Shown one piece after another: positions 48,950-58,039 of a DNA stretch of 64,000 nucleotides. The position numbers and the translations under genes are program-made. Origin of the DNA: Chromobacterium paludis (lineage in GTDB: Bacteria; Pseudomonadota; Gammaproteobacteria; Burkholderiales; Chromobacteriaceae); NCBI RefSeq assembly GCF_008275125.1, contig NZ_CP043473.1, positions 1-64,000 on the forward strand. The letters are read 5' to 3'. How positions within the stretch are numbered: position 1 is the first letter of the stretch; the number at the start of each line of letters is the position of its first letter. A model generated the notes under the pieces. The model saw only the letters and a program-made list of their open reading frames with translations, ran no database searches and was not told the origin of the DNA.

Positions 48950-49207
48950 TTAGTGCAATGATGATCCCGGTTTGGGGCCTATCATCGATTCGATTCCTTC
49001 CTCTTCCACTTCTTTCAGGAAAAGATCGAATGCGTCTTGGTCGGACTCAAACTCGCCATCGAAGATGGTGGAATTGTTGTACTCATCCACAATTTCGAGC
49101 GTCCAACCAGTATCAGGCAAGCGGTAAATACACACTTCCACGGTCTTGCCCTCGGAGGTGTATTTCTGTTGCAAGGGGGATTCGATCAAGTCATTTTCGT
49201 CGTACAT
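48950..49207 (-). CDS. Small acidic hypothetical protein
   Basis: This 85-residue, strongly acidic protein (MYDENDLIESPLQQKYTSEG onward) has alternating strand-like segments (VEVCIYRLPDTGWTLEIVDEYNNST) and a C-terminal helix FDLFLKEVEEEGIESMIG. I do not recognise a named family. A TAGGACC purine-poor site precedes it, so expression strength is unclear. It lies at the left end of the type VI cargo island, on the opposite strand to vgrG. An accessory or antitoxin-like role is only a guess. Confidence 0.65.
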   Translation of the reverse strand: MYDENDLIESPLQQKYTSEGKTVEVCIYRLPDTGWTLEIVDEYNNSTIFDGEFESDQDAFDLFLKEVEEEGIESMIGPKPGSSLH

Positions 49208-49502
49208 CGTAGGACCTGCTCATGGGTTAGGCATGGATTGGATGGTAGCACTGGCATGCTTCAACGGGGAGCGCTCCAGCTTCTGGACCGCTTGGGTGCC
49301 TGACTTAAAGACTATCCTGGCAGGTTGTCTGGTGCAGCGTGTTATCCGTCAAGAAATCAATTTTCACCTGTACTTTAGTGTAGGTTTGTCCGATTTGTGG
49401 CAGGGCTAGCTTGTTGACGCTTGCGTAGCATCATAAAATTCTTATCCTCTTTTAGTTCAATGACATACCCTCGCCATGAGGGTATTTTTATTTGGGACTC
49501 GG

Positions 49503-52136
49503 ATGGATTTGAACGCACTGCTGGCCAGTTTCGCCTCCGCTTTTGGCCAAGATCGACGGGTATTGACTTTGCAGCTGGGCACCGGGCAGATCGCCGCCGA
49601 GCAGCTGCTGCCGCTGAGCCTGCAGGCCGAAGAAGGTCTGTCCCAACCTTACCGCTATACGCTGACCTGCTTGTCGCCGGATACCGATATCGAACTGAAG
49701 TCGCTGCTGGGCCAGCCGGCGCGCATCGGCATCGAGGATGCGGCGGGCGGCGAGTCCATCCGTTGCGGCGTGGTGAGCGAGGCCAGGCTGGCCGGCGCCG
49801 ATGGCGGTTTCGCCAAGTACGAGCTGACCATCGAGCCGCCGTTCGCGCTGCTGCGTCACCGCCGCACTTCGAGGGTGTTCCAGGACCTGACAGTGCCGGA
49901 CATCATCCAGCAGATCCTGACTGAACATCAGCAGAGCAACCCGGCCTTCGCGCGCGTACAGACCCTGTCCATCCAGGTACAGCCGGCCCAGCCGCGCAGC
50001 TACTGCCTGCAATACCGCGAAAGCGATTACGAATTCATCGTCCGCCTGATGCACGAGGAAGGCTACGCCTGGCGCTTCCTGCATCAAGACGATGACGGCC
50101 CGCAGGTGCAGCTGGCGGTGTTTGACGACCCGCACAGCCTGCCGGCTGCCCCCTTGAGCCGCGTGCGCTTCCACCGCGCGGACGCCACCGAAGACGAAGA
50201 CGGCCTGACCGAATGGCAAGCCACGCGCCAGATCGTACCCAGCAGCGTGGCGCTGGCCAGTTACGACTACAAGCCCGTCTCCACCCAGCACAGCGAAGAC
50301 GGCAGCCGCATCGAGCAGGGCCAGGCCGGCCAGTCGCTCCAGAGCAGCCTGACCCACTACGACGCGCCGGGCCTGTATTACGCCGGCGACGAAGAACAGC
50401 TGAGCCGCTACGCCCAGCTGCGCCAGCAGGCGCACGACCTGCAAGCCAAGTCCTTCCGCGCCAGCGGCACCGTGCGCGGCCTGCAGCCGGGCGAATGGTT
50501 CCGCCTGGATGACCATCCGGCGCATGAAACCGACAGCCTGCAACACCGCGAATTCGTGGTCACCGGCCAAACCTTCCTGGCGCGCAACAACCTGCCCAAG
50601 GATCTGGCCCAGCACATCGGCGCCCCCAGCGACGTTGCGCCGTTCACCACCGCCATCCAGACCCAGCGCCGAGGCATTCCGCTGACCCCGGCCTATGCCG
50701 ACACGCCGCTAGCCAAGCCCAAATCCCGCGGCGTGCAGACCGCCACCGTGGTCGGCCCGGCCGAGCCGACAGACCAAGCCGCCGACGAGACCTACACCGA
50801 CGCCCAAGGCCGCATCAAGGTGCAATTCCACTGGCAACGGGCAGAGGAGCACTCCCAGTTTGGGGCCAATCTCGACGACAAGTCCTCGTGTTGGCTGCGC
50901 GTGGCCATGCCCAGCGCCGGGGCCGGTTTCGGCCACCAGTTCATCCCGCGCATCGGCCAGGAAGTGCTGGTCAGCTTCATCGAAGGCGACATCGACCGCC
51001 CCGTGATCACTGGTGTGCTGTACAACGGCAGCCACCGCACGCCCGGCTTCAGCGGCGCCGGCAGCCTGCCCGCCAACAAAACGCTGTCCGGCATCAAGAG
51101 CAAAGAACACCAGGGCGGCGGCTACAACGAGCTGCTGTTTGACGACACCCCGGGCGAAGTGCGCGCCAAACTCAGCTCCGAATCCGGCAAAACTCAGCTC
51201 AACCAAGGTTTCCTCACCCACCCGCGCAGCAACGGCAAAGCCCAGCCGCGCGGCGAAGGCTTCGAGCTGCGCACAGACAATCACGGCGCCATCCGCGCCG
51301 CGCATGGCCTGCTGCTGTCCACCGAAGCGCAAAACGGCGCCGGCGGCAAACAGTTGGCCAGAGAGCACGCGCAAGGCCAACTGCAGTCAGCCGTCGCATT
51401 GAGCCAGGCGCTGGCGGAAACCGCTACCGGCCAACTGGCCGACACCATGGAAACCGGGCCTGAAGAAATCAGTCCGGACAACGCCAAGGGCAGCAAGCAG
51501 CCTGATGGCCATCTGATGCATCATCTGGATGCTCTCAAGGCTTGGGAAGCCGGCAGCAATACCGACAAGGACGGCAAGACGGCCAAGGATCAACCAGGTC
51601 AGCAACCATTGATCGTGCTTTCGGGCCCGGCCGGCATCGCCAGCGTCACCGAGCAAAGCCAAACCGTCTCAGCCGGCACCAATCTCAACTTGGTCGCCCA
51701 GCGCGATGCCAACTACAGCACGGGACGACGCTGGCTGCACAATGTCGGTCAACACATCAGCCTGTTCGTGGCCGGGGTGAAAGACAAGGTGGCGATTAAG
51801 CTGATTGCCGCTAAGGGCAAGGTGCAGGTTCAGGCGCAAAGCGATGCGATGGAAATCACGGCGGACAAGGATGTGACCATCACCTCATGTAAGGATCGGA
51901 TTGAGGTCAAGGCCCAGAAGGAAATCCTGCTGACGGCCGGCGGCGCCTATTTCCGGATTGCCGATGGCAATATTGAAGTGCATGCGCCCGGCACCGTCAG
52001 CGTGAAAGGCGCCAGCCATGATCTGTCTGGCCCCGCCAGCCTGAACGCCCCGATGCCGGAGCTGAAAGTCAAAATGTGCGAGATGCGCGCCCGGGCGGCA
52101 GCCGCTGGCGGCGACGCCGTTGTCCCGGCAGCGTAA
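49503..52136 (+). CDS. vgrG: Type VI secretion spike protein VgrG
   Basis: VgrG trimers form the puncturing tip of the type VI secretion needle. The 877-residue protein has the gp27-like domain (LLPLSLQAEEGLSQPYRYTL, DLTVPDIIQQIL, SYCLQYRESDYEFIVRLMHEEG), the gp5 OB-fold (DAQGRIKVQFHW, SCWLRVAMPSAGAGFGHQFIPRIGQEVLVSFIEGD) and a C-terminal DUF2345 needle (about 700-850). There is no added enzymatic domain at the end, so it is a carrier spike. ATG 49503 is chosen over 49476 because VgrGs of this type begin MDLNALLASF. The DUF4123 and effector genes follow on the same strand. Confidence 0.95.
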   Translation: MDLNALLASFASAFGQDRRVLTLQLGTGQIAAEQLLPLSLQAEEGLSQPYRYTLTCLSPDTDIELKSLLGQPARIGIEDAAGGESIRCGVVSEARLAGADGGFAKYELTIEPPFALLRHRRTSRVFQDLTVPDIIQQILTEHQQSNPAFARVQTLSIQVQPAQPRSYCLQYRESDYEFIVRLMHEEGYAWRFLHQDDDGPQVQLAVFDDPHSLPAAPLSRVRFHRADATEDEDGLTEWQATRQIVPSSVALASYDYKPVSTQHSEDGSRIEQGQAGQSLQSSLTHYDAPGLYYAGDEEQLSRYAQLRQQAHDLQAKSFRASGTVRGLQPGEWFRLDDHPAHETDSLQHREFVVTGQTFLARNNLPKDLAQHIGAPSDVAPFTTAIQTQRRGIPLTPAYADTPLAKPKSRGVQTATVVGPAEPTDQAADETYTDAQGRIKVQFHWQRAEEHSQFGANLDDKSSCWLRVAMPSAGAGFGHQFIPRIGQEVLVSFIEGDIDRPVITGVLYNGSHRTPGFSGAGSLPANKTLSGIKSKEHQGGGYNELLFDDTPGEVRAKLSSESGKTQLNQGFLTHPRSNGKAQPRGEGFELRTDNHGAIRAAHGLLLSTEAQNGAGGKQLAREHAQGQLQSAVALSQALAETATGQLADTMETGPEEISPDNAKGSKQPDGHLMHHLDALKAWEAGSNTDKDGKTAKDQPGQQPLIVLSGPAGIASVTEQSQTVSAGTNLNLVAQRDANYSTGRRWLHNVGQHISLFVAGVKDKVAIKLIAAKGKVQVQAQSDAMEITADKDVTITSCKDRIEVKAQKEILLTAGGAYFRIADGNIEVHAPGTVSVKGASHDLSGPASLNAPMPELKVKMCEMRARAAAAGGDAVVPAA

Positions 52137-52154
52137 GGTCTAGGGGAGCGCGCG

Positions 52155-53027
52155 ATGCATCAACAAAACTGGCAACCGCTGTCTGGCGCATTTCTGACTC
52201 AAGGCCAATGGGGTCCATTCAATTTTGCGATTGCCTCTGCGGAGCAAAGGGCTGAACTACCTGATGACTGGCCGTGGACCTTGCTTACGCCCAGGGGCTT
52301 TGAAGACAACGAAGGGCTGATGCCTTCCTTGTTGAATCTATCGGCGCTCAAGCCAGATGACCGGCGCGCCCTGTTCACCCAACTGGAAAACGCCCAGCAA
52401 GACGATGAACCGGCGCCGCTCAGCGCGCTCTTGTCGGCAGCCGTTGCCCCGGCCACTATGGCTCGCCATCTATGCCAGGCCCAGGTGTTGGTGCATCAAA
52501 GGCAGAAGTCCTGGCTGAGAATTTTTGACGGCAGAGTCTGGTCGCAACTGCCGCGCGTACTCAATGCCCCGGCCATGATCGGTTTGTATGGCCCGATCAG
52601 CCTATGGGCAAGCAATCTGTACGGCCGCTGGGCCTTGATGACGCCGCCTGTGTCCAATTCAGCCCAGCCCACCGCGCCAGCCATGGATTGGGAGCGGCTG
52701 CTGAGAGTCGGCGCAGTGAATCGCGCATTCGCGCAAACAGGTTGCCTGGACTGGGAAAGCGCCATCAACCGTTCGGCGCGAGTGGATAGCCTGGTTCAAC
52801 GGGCGCAACACTTGTACCAGCTGGGCCGGCTTGAGGACCAAGTGGCCTTTGCCTGTTACGGCATTCGTTACGGCGATCAGTTTGATTCACACCCGTTGGT
52901 CCAGCGCGAGATCGCCGGCTGGATGGCGCAAAGCCTGGAAGAGCGTGAAGACAGCACGGTGGTGGATTGCCTCGCGCTGCTCACAGACGAGCAGTGGGCG
53001 GTTATCCAAGCTTCCGCTATTGAATAA
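52155..53027 (+). CDS. DUF4123 type VI adaptor/chaperone
   Basis: DUF4123 (Tap/TEC) proteins load effectors onto a specific VgrG. The 290-residue protein starts MHQQNWQPLSGAFLTQGQWG and includes the domain region PATMARHLCQAQVLVHQRQKSWLRIFDGRVWSQLPRVL and GPISLWASNLYGRWALM. GGGAGCG lies upstream. The position between vgrG and the effector gene, with gaps of 18 and 21 bases, is the standard adaptor order, and the adaptor should be specific to the effector at 53049. Confidence 0.9.
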   Translation: MHQQNWQPLSGAFLTQGQWGPFNFAIASAEQRAELPDDWPWTLLTPRGFEDNEGLMPSLLNLSALKPDDRRALFTQLENAQQDDEPAPLSALLSAAVAPATMARHLCQAQVLVHQRQKSWLRIFDGRVWSQLPRVLNAPAMIGLYGPISLWASNLYGRWALMTPPVSNSAQPTAPAMDWERLLRVGAVNRAFAQTGCLDWESAINRSARVDSLVQRAQHLYQLGRLEDQVAFACYGIRYGDQFDSHPLVQREIAGWMAQSLEEREDSTVVDCLALLTDEQWAVIQASAIE

Positions 53028-53048
53028 CGCCTACCCAAACGAGAAAAC

Positions 53049-55523
53049 ATGAGCACCAACCCCAGTTGCGAATACTGCGATAAGCGCGGCGTACCGATTT
53101 TCCCGGCCCGGTATGCGGTTGCCCTCCCCAATGCCAACGCGCCGGCGGTAGCAAACAAACCCGCGGTGGCGCTGCCCGATGCGAGCAGTCAATACACGCT
53201 GAGAACGCTCCGCAGCGGCTACCTCTATGTTTACGATGAGGCGCGCAAACGCTGGGATGACTATTTCGTCACCGAGGATGGCTATTTCTTCAAGACCAGC
53301 ACTCAAGCCAAAGGGCAGCCGCTGGTTCTACCCAAAAAACCGTTCAGTTGTCCGGATGAAGGACACCGCGCCATCGCCAGTTGCATCACCATCCCCGATG
53401 CCAAGCGCGCCACCAAGGTTTGGCTGGCGTTCTCGGACGGCCAATGGACGGAAGCCGTGCGCAAGCGTCATGAAAGCGCAGACTATCGCAAGAAACACAT
53501 GCGCTGCGTAGACGTCAAAGCATACAGCGCCAGTGTCGATGCCAAGCATTGTCTGCCTATCAAGGACGCCGGCAGCAAAATCGCGGAATATGCGCTGGAT
53601 AAAGTGGCTCTGGGCAAGGCCGTGGGCTTCTCTCCCATTCCGCTCGCCAGCAGAAAAGGCCGCGCCGAGCGGCTGATCGCGGAGGCGGAAAAACTCGCCC
53701 CTGGCAAAGGCTTCATCGTCGCGCTGAGCGATCCGGTCGGCATCGCCGCGGAGCTTTCCGCCCTGATGATTCATCACGCCAGCGCCTTCGCCAACAAGAA
53801 GGAAAACAAGCACCCGCTGATGGCCAGCATGGCTATCAGCCAGATCAAGATGGCCGTGGAGGACCAGGCGCTGGAAGCCGAGCATCAGGCGGCAGAAGAA
53901 CTATCCAATGACTACCTCTCGCAGCCCGACCTCTCCGTGCTGTTCTCGTCCAGCGCCAGAAAACGCAGAGAGGCCCAATACGATGCCCTGCGCACCGTCA
54001 CGCCAGCCGAAGCCAAGCGCGCCCAAAAGCTGGCCTGGGACAAATACCGGGCCAAGTTCAACGAACCGGCCATGCAGGCCTGGCAGGTCAAGTTTGAGGC
54101 GGAAAGCCAAAAGTTCGACCAGACCACCATCCAGCCGCTCGCCAAGGCTTATCTGGGTTGGCTAGGCGGTCAGGACATCAAGCAATCCTTCCAGTGCAAT
54201 TACGATGAAGATGATCTAGATAGCGGAGAAGCCTATACGCGGGCGGTCACCCTGGCCGTTTCCGGCGCGCAAGACAAGAAGCTTTGCCTGGACTACCTCT
54301 CGCAATTGCTATCTGGTAGCTTCGAGCCAGAAAACTTTGTGCTCAATGCGGCCGTACTCAATCAAAAATCGCTGAAAGACCAGGTCAAAAAGGCTGTCGG
54401 CGCGCAAAGTATTGATCCGCGCATCTTCCCCGCGGATGCCTATATCGGTTTCCAGGGGGGCGTGGCCGAGAAGATCGCTCACGGTGATACCAGCCTGAAT
54501 GCCTACCTGCTGACGGTCAGCGCCCCCTTGGTCAAGCTCTTCGATGGCATAGCCAACAAGGTGGCGCGGCCACTCTGGACTGCCATGGCGATGCATAGCC
54601 GAAAAGTCTTCGTGCAAGTGGAAGTCACCGGCAGCAAAAAAGCTTTCCGCACGCGCTTGATCAAGGAGCTGGTCAAGCAAGGCGGCAAACCGATGAATCC
54701 GCGCGAGATGGAACGCGCCGTCAGCGCACAGCTGCGCAATCTGCAAGCCGCCGGCGTGCCGCTGGATGGCTCTGAGAAGAAAACTTTCACTCTCTTGCTC
54801 GATCCCAAGCAAGTCAGAGGCATGCCCAACGGTCTGACTCCTTCACAGCAGGCTAAATGGCTGGCAGGCAGTATCCATACTTCAGCTCAGCTGGATAATA
54901 TCGTCATGGGCGAGTGGCGCGCGGCGCTGTCCAGCGCCAAGGGTGCGATACCGTTTGCCGGCGGACTGCTGGCCGCCATTTGGCAGTGGGCCGCTTTGGA
55001 CAAGCTGGGACAAGATGAACAAAGCGCGATGAGCCACGAGGCAAAGGAGGCTGGTTGGCGTTTGCGTGCAGGTACGACGGCTTTTTGGGGAACGGTTGTC
55101 GATATGGCCGGCCAGGGCCTGAAAAAAACTGCGGCCTGGGTGCCGAAGTTTGCCAAAGGCCTGAGTTATTTTGGCATTGGGGTTAGTGTGATAGGTAGAT
55201 TAGGTGGACTTATTGGTGGTGCCATCATGGCCTTTTGGGATGGAAAAAATGCTTATCAGGCAGCCCAGAAGGGTGATTGGAAGATGTTTGGACTTTATTT
55301 TTCTTCCGCATTTCTTGGCGGCCTCGTTACAGTTCTAGCACTTGGAGGGGCTGTTCCATTTATAGGTTGGATAGCAATCATCGCCTTGATTGGGGTTACC
55401 TTGTTAATTGAACTTTTTAAAGACAATAAAGTTCAATCCTGGCTGGAAAATGGATATTGGGGTGGGCGAATTTATAAAACACCAGAAGAAGAACGGAAGC
55501 AGTTGCAACTTGCGGTGGGATGA
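53049..55523 (+). CDS. VasX-like type VI effector (BTH_I2691 family)
   Basis: This 824-residue toxin candidate has the N-terminal VasX-type domain: CEYCDKRGVPIFPARYAVALP, then LRTLRSGYLYVYDEARKRWDDYFV. A long helical centre follows, then hydrophobic C-terminal segments at about residues 632-655 (AIPFAGGLLAAIWQWAALD), 703-728, 745-765 and 772-790. Such proteins insert into and permeabilise membranes of rival cells. The last 350 bases are much AT-richer than the rest, suggesting exchange of the toxic end together with the following immunity gene. The frame runs intact to TGA 55521-55523. Confidence 0.9.
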   Translation: MSTNPSCEYCDKRGVPIFPARYAVALPNANAPAVANKPAVALPDASSQYTLRTLRSGYLYVYDEARKRWDDYFVTEDGYFFKTSTQAKGQPLVLPKKPFSCPDEGHRAIASCITIPDAKRATKVWLAFSDGQWTEAVRKRHESADYRKKHMRCVDVKAYSASVDAKHCLPIKDAGSKIAEYALDKVALGKAVGFSPIPLASRKGRAERLIAEAEKLAPGKGFIVALSDPVGIAAELSALMIHHASAFANKKENKHPLMASMAISQIKMAVEDQALEAEHQAAEELSNDYLSQPDLSVLFSSSARKRREAQYDALRTVTPAEAKRAQKLAWDKYRAKFNEPAMQAWQVKFEAESQKFDQTTIQPLAKAYLGWLGGQDIKQSFQCNYDEDDLDSGEAYTRAVTLAVSGAQDKKLCLDYLSQLLSGSFEPENFVLNAAVLNQKSLKDQVKKAVGAQSIDPRIFPADAYIGFQGGVAEKIAHGDTSLNAYLLTVSAPLVKLFDGIANKVARPLWTAMAMHSRKVFVQVEVTGSKKAFRTRLIKELVKQGGKPMNPREMERAVSAQLRNLQAAGVPLDGSEKKTFTLLLDPKQVRGMPNGLTPSQQAKWLAGSIHTSAQLDNIVMGEWRAALSSAKGAIPFAGGLLAAIWQWAALDKLGQDEQSAMSHEAKEAGWRLRAGTTAFWGTVVDMAGQGLKKTAAWVPKFAKGLSYFGIGVSVIGRLGGLIGGAIMAFWDGKNAYQAAQKGDWKMFGLYFSSAFLGGLVTVLALGGAVPFIGWIAIIALIGVTLLIELFKDNKVQSWLENGYWGGRIYKTPEEERKQLQLAVG

Positions 55524-55527
55524 TAAA

Positions 55528-56427
55528 ATGGAATTTACTGGGCAATTTACACCCTACTCAATTAATCGACCACTTTCTGATGATGAGCGTGATCGCCAAT
55601 TAAAGCAAAGTAAGAAAATAGAAACCGAGCTTTATCATCAACTCTCAATTATAGAAATAAATTCAAATTGGTTGGAGGTGGTGGATAAGTATTTTTTTGA
55701 CAAAGGAGCCCTAACGCTGGCGGGATTGATTTTTATTCCCGCAGGGGTACTCATGACGATATTTTCCATGGCAATAGGTATAGTCAACATATATAAAGGC
55801 GATTTTGGTGCCTTTATAGCGCTTTTGGTTTCCCCACTTGGTATGGCGATCTGCTATCTGATATGGAGATGGACGAGAAAAGAGATCAACTATACTCACT
55901 ATCCCATCCGATTTAATCGCAAGACACGCATGGTTCATGTTTTTCGTCAGGATGGAACCGTATTGAGTGTAAAGTGGGATAAAGTATTTTTTACCCAGAT
56001 TCCCGTCACCTACGGAATGTGGGATATGGTTGGCCATGTTCTGGATGAGGATGGCGTAACCGTGCGCGAAACGTTTGGGTTGCCGGCATGTGCAATGGGA
56101 AGCTGGGGACGGGAGAGAGCGAAGGGGTATTGGGAGTTTATCCGCCGCTACATGGAAGAAGGCCCTGCCAGCGTCTCAGATGTGATTAGCGGCTGCCTGC
56201 CGATCAAAGACAAGAAAGAAACGCTAGCATTCAGTTTTGAGCGCATCGCAGCTTCTCTCGGCAGCTATCTCAATCCATTCATTCTTTTTTACTATATATT
56301 CTATCCCGGCCGGATGATTGCCATGCATTTCAGCAAAATCCCTCAATGGCCAGCGGAGATCGAGGCACAGTGTCCACGTCTTGACGGGCATGACCCATTT
56401 TTCAGAGACGCCAGCATGAATGCATAA
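55528..56427 (+). CDS. Candidate immunity protein (DUF6708-like membrane protein)
   Basis: This 299-residue protein has two strong central transmembrane helices (LTLAGLIFIPAGVLMTIFSMAIGIV and FIALLVSPLGMAICYLIW) and a possible third near PFILFYYIFYPG. The region after the helices (YPIRFNRKTRMVHVFRQDGTVLSVKW, AKGYWEFIRRYMEEGP) resembles DUF6708 proteins, which are common behind VasX-like effectors. The start is ATG 55528, 4 bases after the effector stop. The longer frame from 55408 would overlap the effector. The low GC content matches the effector's 3' end. Immunity by binding the pore-forming toxin is inferred from position. Confidence 0.8.
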   Translation: MEFTGQFTPYSINRPLSDDERDRQLKQSKKIETELYHQLSIIEINSNWLEVVDKYFFDKGALTLAGLIFIPAGVLMTIFSMAIGIVNIYKGDFGAFIALLVSPLGMAICYLIWRWTRKEINYTHYPIRFNRKTRMVHVFRQDGTVLSVKWDKVFFTQIPVTYGMWDMVGHVLDEDGVTVRETFGLPACAMGSWGRERAKGYWEFIRRYMEEGPASVSDVISGCLPIKDKKETLAFSFERIAASLGSYLNPFILFYYIFYPGRMIAMHFSKIPQWPAEIEAQCPRLDGHDPFFRDASMNA

Positions 56428-56671
56428 GGAGGTCTGGATAAGTCGCCGCCTCGCTAGATTTAAGTTCTGCAAGAGTCTGGGCTGTGCAATTTTACTGCGA
56501 AGGACGTGTGCGTAGGTTTTAGGACGAGCCCGTGAAGACCGTAGGTTAATGGGCTGGACTCTGTAGGCCGATATCCTCGCTGCGTTGACATCGCCAGGGC
56601 TCTCTCGGCTTTCCCTGTATATTTCGGCCTACAGCGGATGATCTCGCGTAGGGCGGATGCCCCGCAGGCGA
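56428..56671. other. Gene-free right end of the type VI island
   Basis: I see no gene in these 244 bases. At 56649-56684 a GGCGGAT ... ATCCGCC inverted repeat bridges the edge of the right dusA repeat. It resembles a dispersed intergenic hairpin element. A comparable GC-rich hairpin-like stretch lies at the left edge of the left copy. Confidence 0.5.
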
Positions 56672-56995
56672 GGCGATCCGCCGCTGAGTGATTGGCATGT
56701 ATCTGTCTGCCAAACTTGACCCTCGCGCAGTGTAAGGGGGATAATTCTTCGTTTATTCAAATGCTTAGTCAGCGCCGCCTTGTGAGCTAGAAGGCAGGCG
56801 CTACGCAAGGCGTGCGAGTGGCGCCGTAGCCCTCGGTAGCCGCGCTTTGTGTAGCACCGGCGGGACGGAAATAGGCGGAAATCAGCCGGAATGAACGTAA
56901 ACAAGACTGCACCCAATGGCGCTGAAATCCGCGCCAATCAAGGATTTCAAGGCAACAATCCCTCCCGCCGCCTGAGCGTGGCGCCGATGCTGGAT
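56672..56995 (+). repeat. 324-bp direct repeat, right copy (dusA upstream region and 5' end)
   Basis: This is the counterpart of 48424-48747, with about eight mismatches and no gaps. It includes the presumed dusA promoter region and codons 1-35. Here the sequence continues into the complete dusA gene, so this copy is the functional one. Confidence 0.95.
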
Positions 56996-57934
56996 TGGAC
57001 GGACCGCCACTACCGCTACTTCGCCCGCCAGATTACCCGCCACACCTGGCTGTATACCGAGATGGTGACCACCGGCGCCTTGCTGAACGGCGACGTCGCC
57101 CGCCATTTGCGCTTCGACGAGGCCGAACATCCGGTCGCGCTGCAACTGGGCGGCAGCGAGCCGTCTGAGTTGGCCGCTTGCGCCAAGCTGGCGCAAGAGT
57201 GGGGCTATGACGAAGTGAACCTAAACGTCGGCTGCCCGTCGGAAAGAGTGCAGAAGGGCGCTTTCGGCGCCTGCCTGATGGCAGAGCCGCAGTTGGTGTC
57301 GGACTGCGTCAAGGCGATGCGCGACGCGGTGGACATCGACGTGACGGTCAAGCATCGAATCGGCATCGACCAGATCGAGCACTACGACTACCTGCGCGAG
57401 TTTGTCGACACGGTGGCCGAGGCCGGCTGCCAGACCTTCATCGTCCATGCCCGCAACGCCATCCTGAAGGGCCTGAGCCCCAAGGAAAACCGCGAAATTC
57501 CGCCGCTGAAGTACGACTATGTCTACCGGCTCAAGCGCGAGCGGCCGGACCTGGAGATCCTGATCAATGGCGGGGTCAAAACCAATGCGGAGATCGCCGA
57601 GCATTTGCAGCATGTGGACGGCGTGATGGTGGGGCGCGAGGCTTATCACAATCCTTGGCTGATGGCCGAGTGGGACGCTCGCTTCTATGGCGATGAAACC
57701 GCGGGGCCGGAACGCGCGGCGGTGGTGGAGGCGATGATGCCTTATGTGACGGCGCGTTTATCCGACGGCAGCAATGTGCGCCATATCGCCCGCCACATCC
57801 TGGGCCTGTTCCAGGGCCTGCCCGGCGCGCGCAACTGGCGGCGCATGCTGTCCGACGCCAAGCTCTTGGATGGCGCCGATGCCGGCTTGTTGCGCCTGGC
57901 CTATGAGGCGACGCTGCAAAGCCGCCGCGGTTGA
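56891..57934 (+). CDS. dusA: tRNA-dihydrouridine synthase A
   Basis: DusA is an FMN enzyme that reduces U20/U20a in tRNA D-loops. The 347-residue protein has RLSVAPMLDWTDRHYRYFARQ, LQLGGSEPSELAACAKLA, the active-site stretch EVNLNVGCPSERVQKGAFGACLM with the catalytic cysteine, VKHRIGID and the FMN phosphate site LINGGVKTN. The 5' end lies in the duplicated 324-bp repeat. dusA 5' ends are known integration sites for genomic islands, which is relevant to the type VI segment just upstream. A terminator follows. Confidence 0.96.
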   Translation: MNVNKTAPNGAEIRANQGFQGNNPSRRLSVAPMLDWTDRHYRYFARQITRHTWLYTEMVTTGALLNGDVARHLRFDEAEHPVALQLGGSEPSELAACAKLAQEWGYDEVNLNVGCPSERVQKGAFGACLMAEPQLVSDCVKAMRDAVDIDVTVKHRIGIDQIEHYDYLREFVDTVAEAGCQTFIVHARNAILKGLSPKENREIPPLKYDYVYRLKRERPDLEILINGGVKTNAEIAEHLQHVDGVMVGREAYHNPWLMAEWDARFYGDETAGPERAAVVEAMMPYVTARLSDGSNVRHIARHILGLFQGLPGARNWRRMLSDAKLLDGADAGLLRLAYEATLQSRRG

Positions 57935-57972
57935 CGCTACATTCCGGCTGCTTGAGGCGGCCGCCCTGAGCT

Positions 57973-57993
57973 AGGCGGCCTCGGCCGCCTTTT
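57973..57993 (+). terminator. Rho-independent terminator of dusA
   Basis: AGGCGGCC pairs with GGCCGCCT around TC and runs into TTT, 39 bases after the dusA stop. Confidence 0.85.
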
Positions 57994-58039
57994 GTCATGG
58001 TTGTCATGCCCGGCATGACTGTCTGGAGGTGAATCCCAA

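Noticed and set aside
48424..56995. Insertion sequence or composite transposon with long direct repeats
   Set aside because: No transposase or terminal inverted repeats were seen. The repeats consist of the dusA upstream region and coding start.
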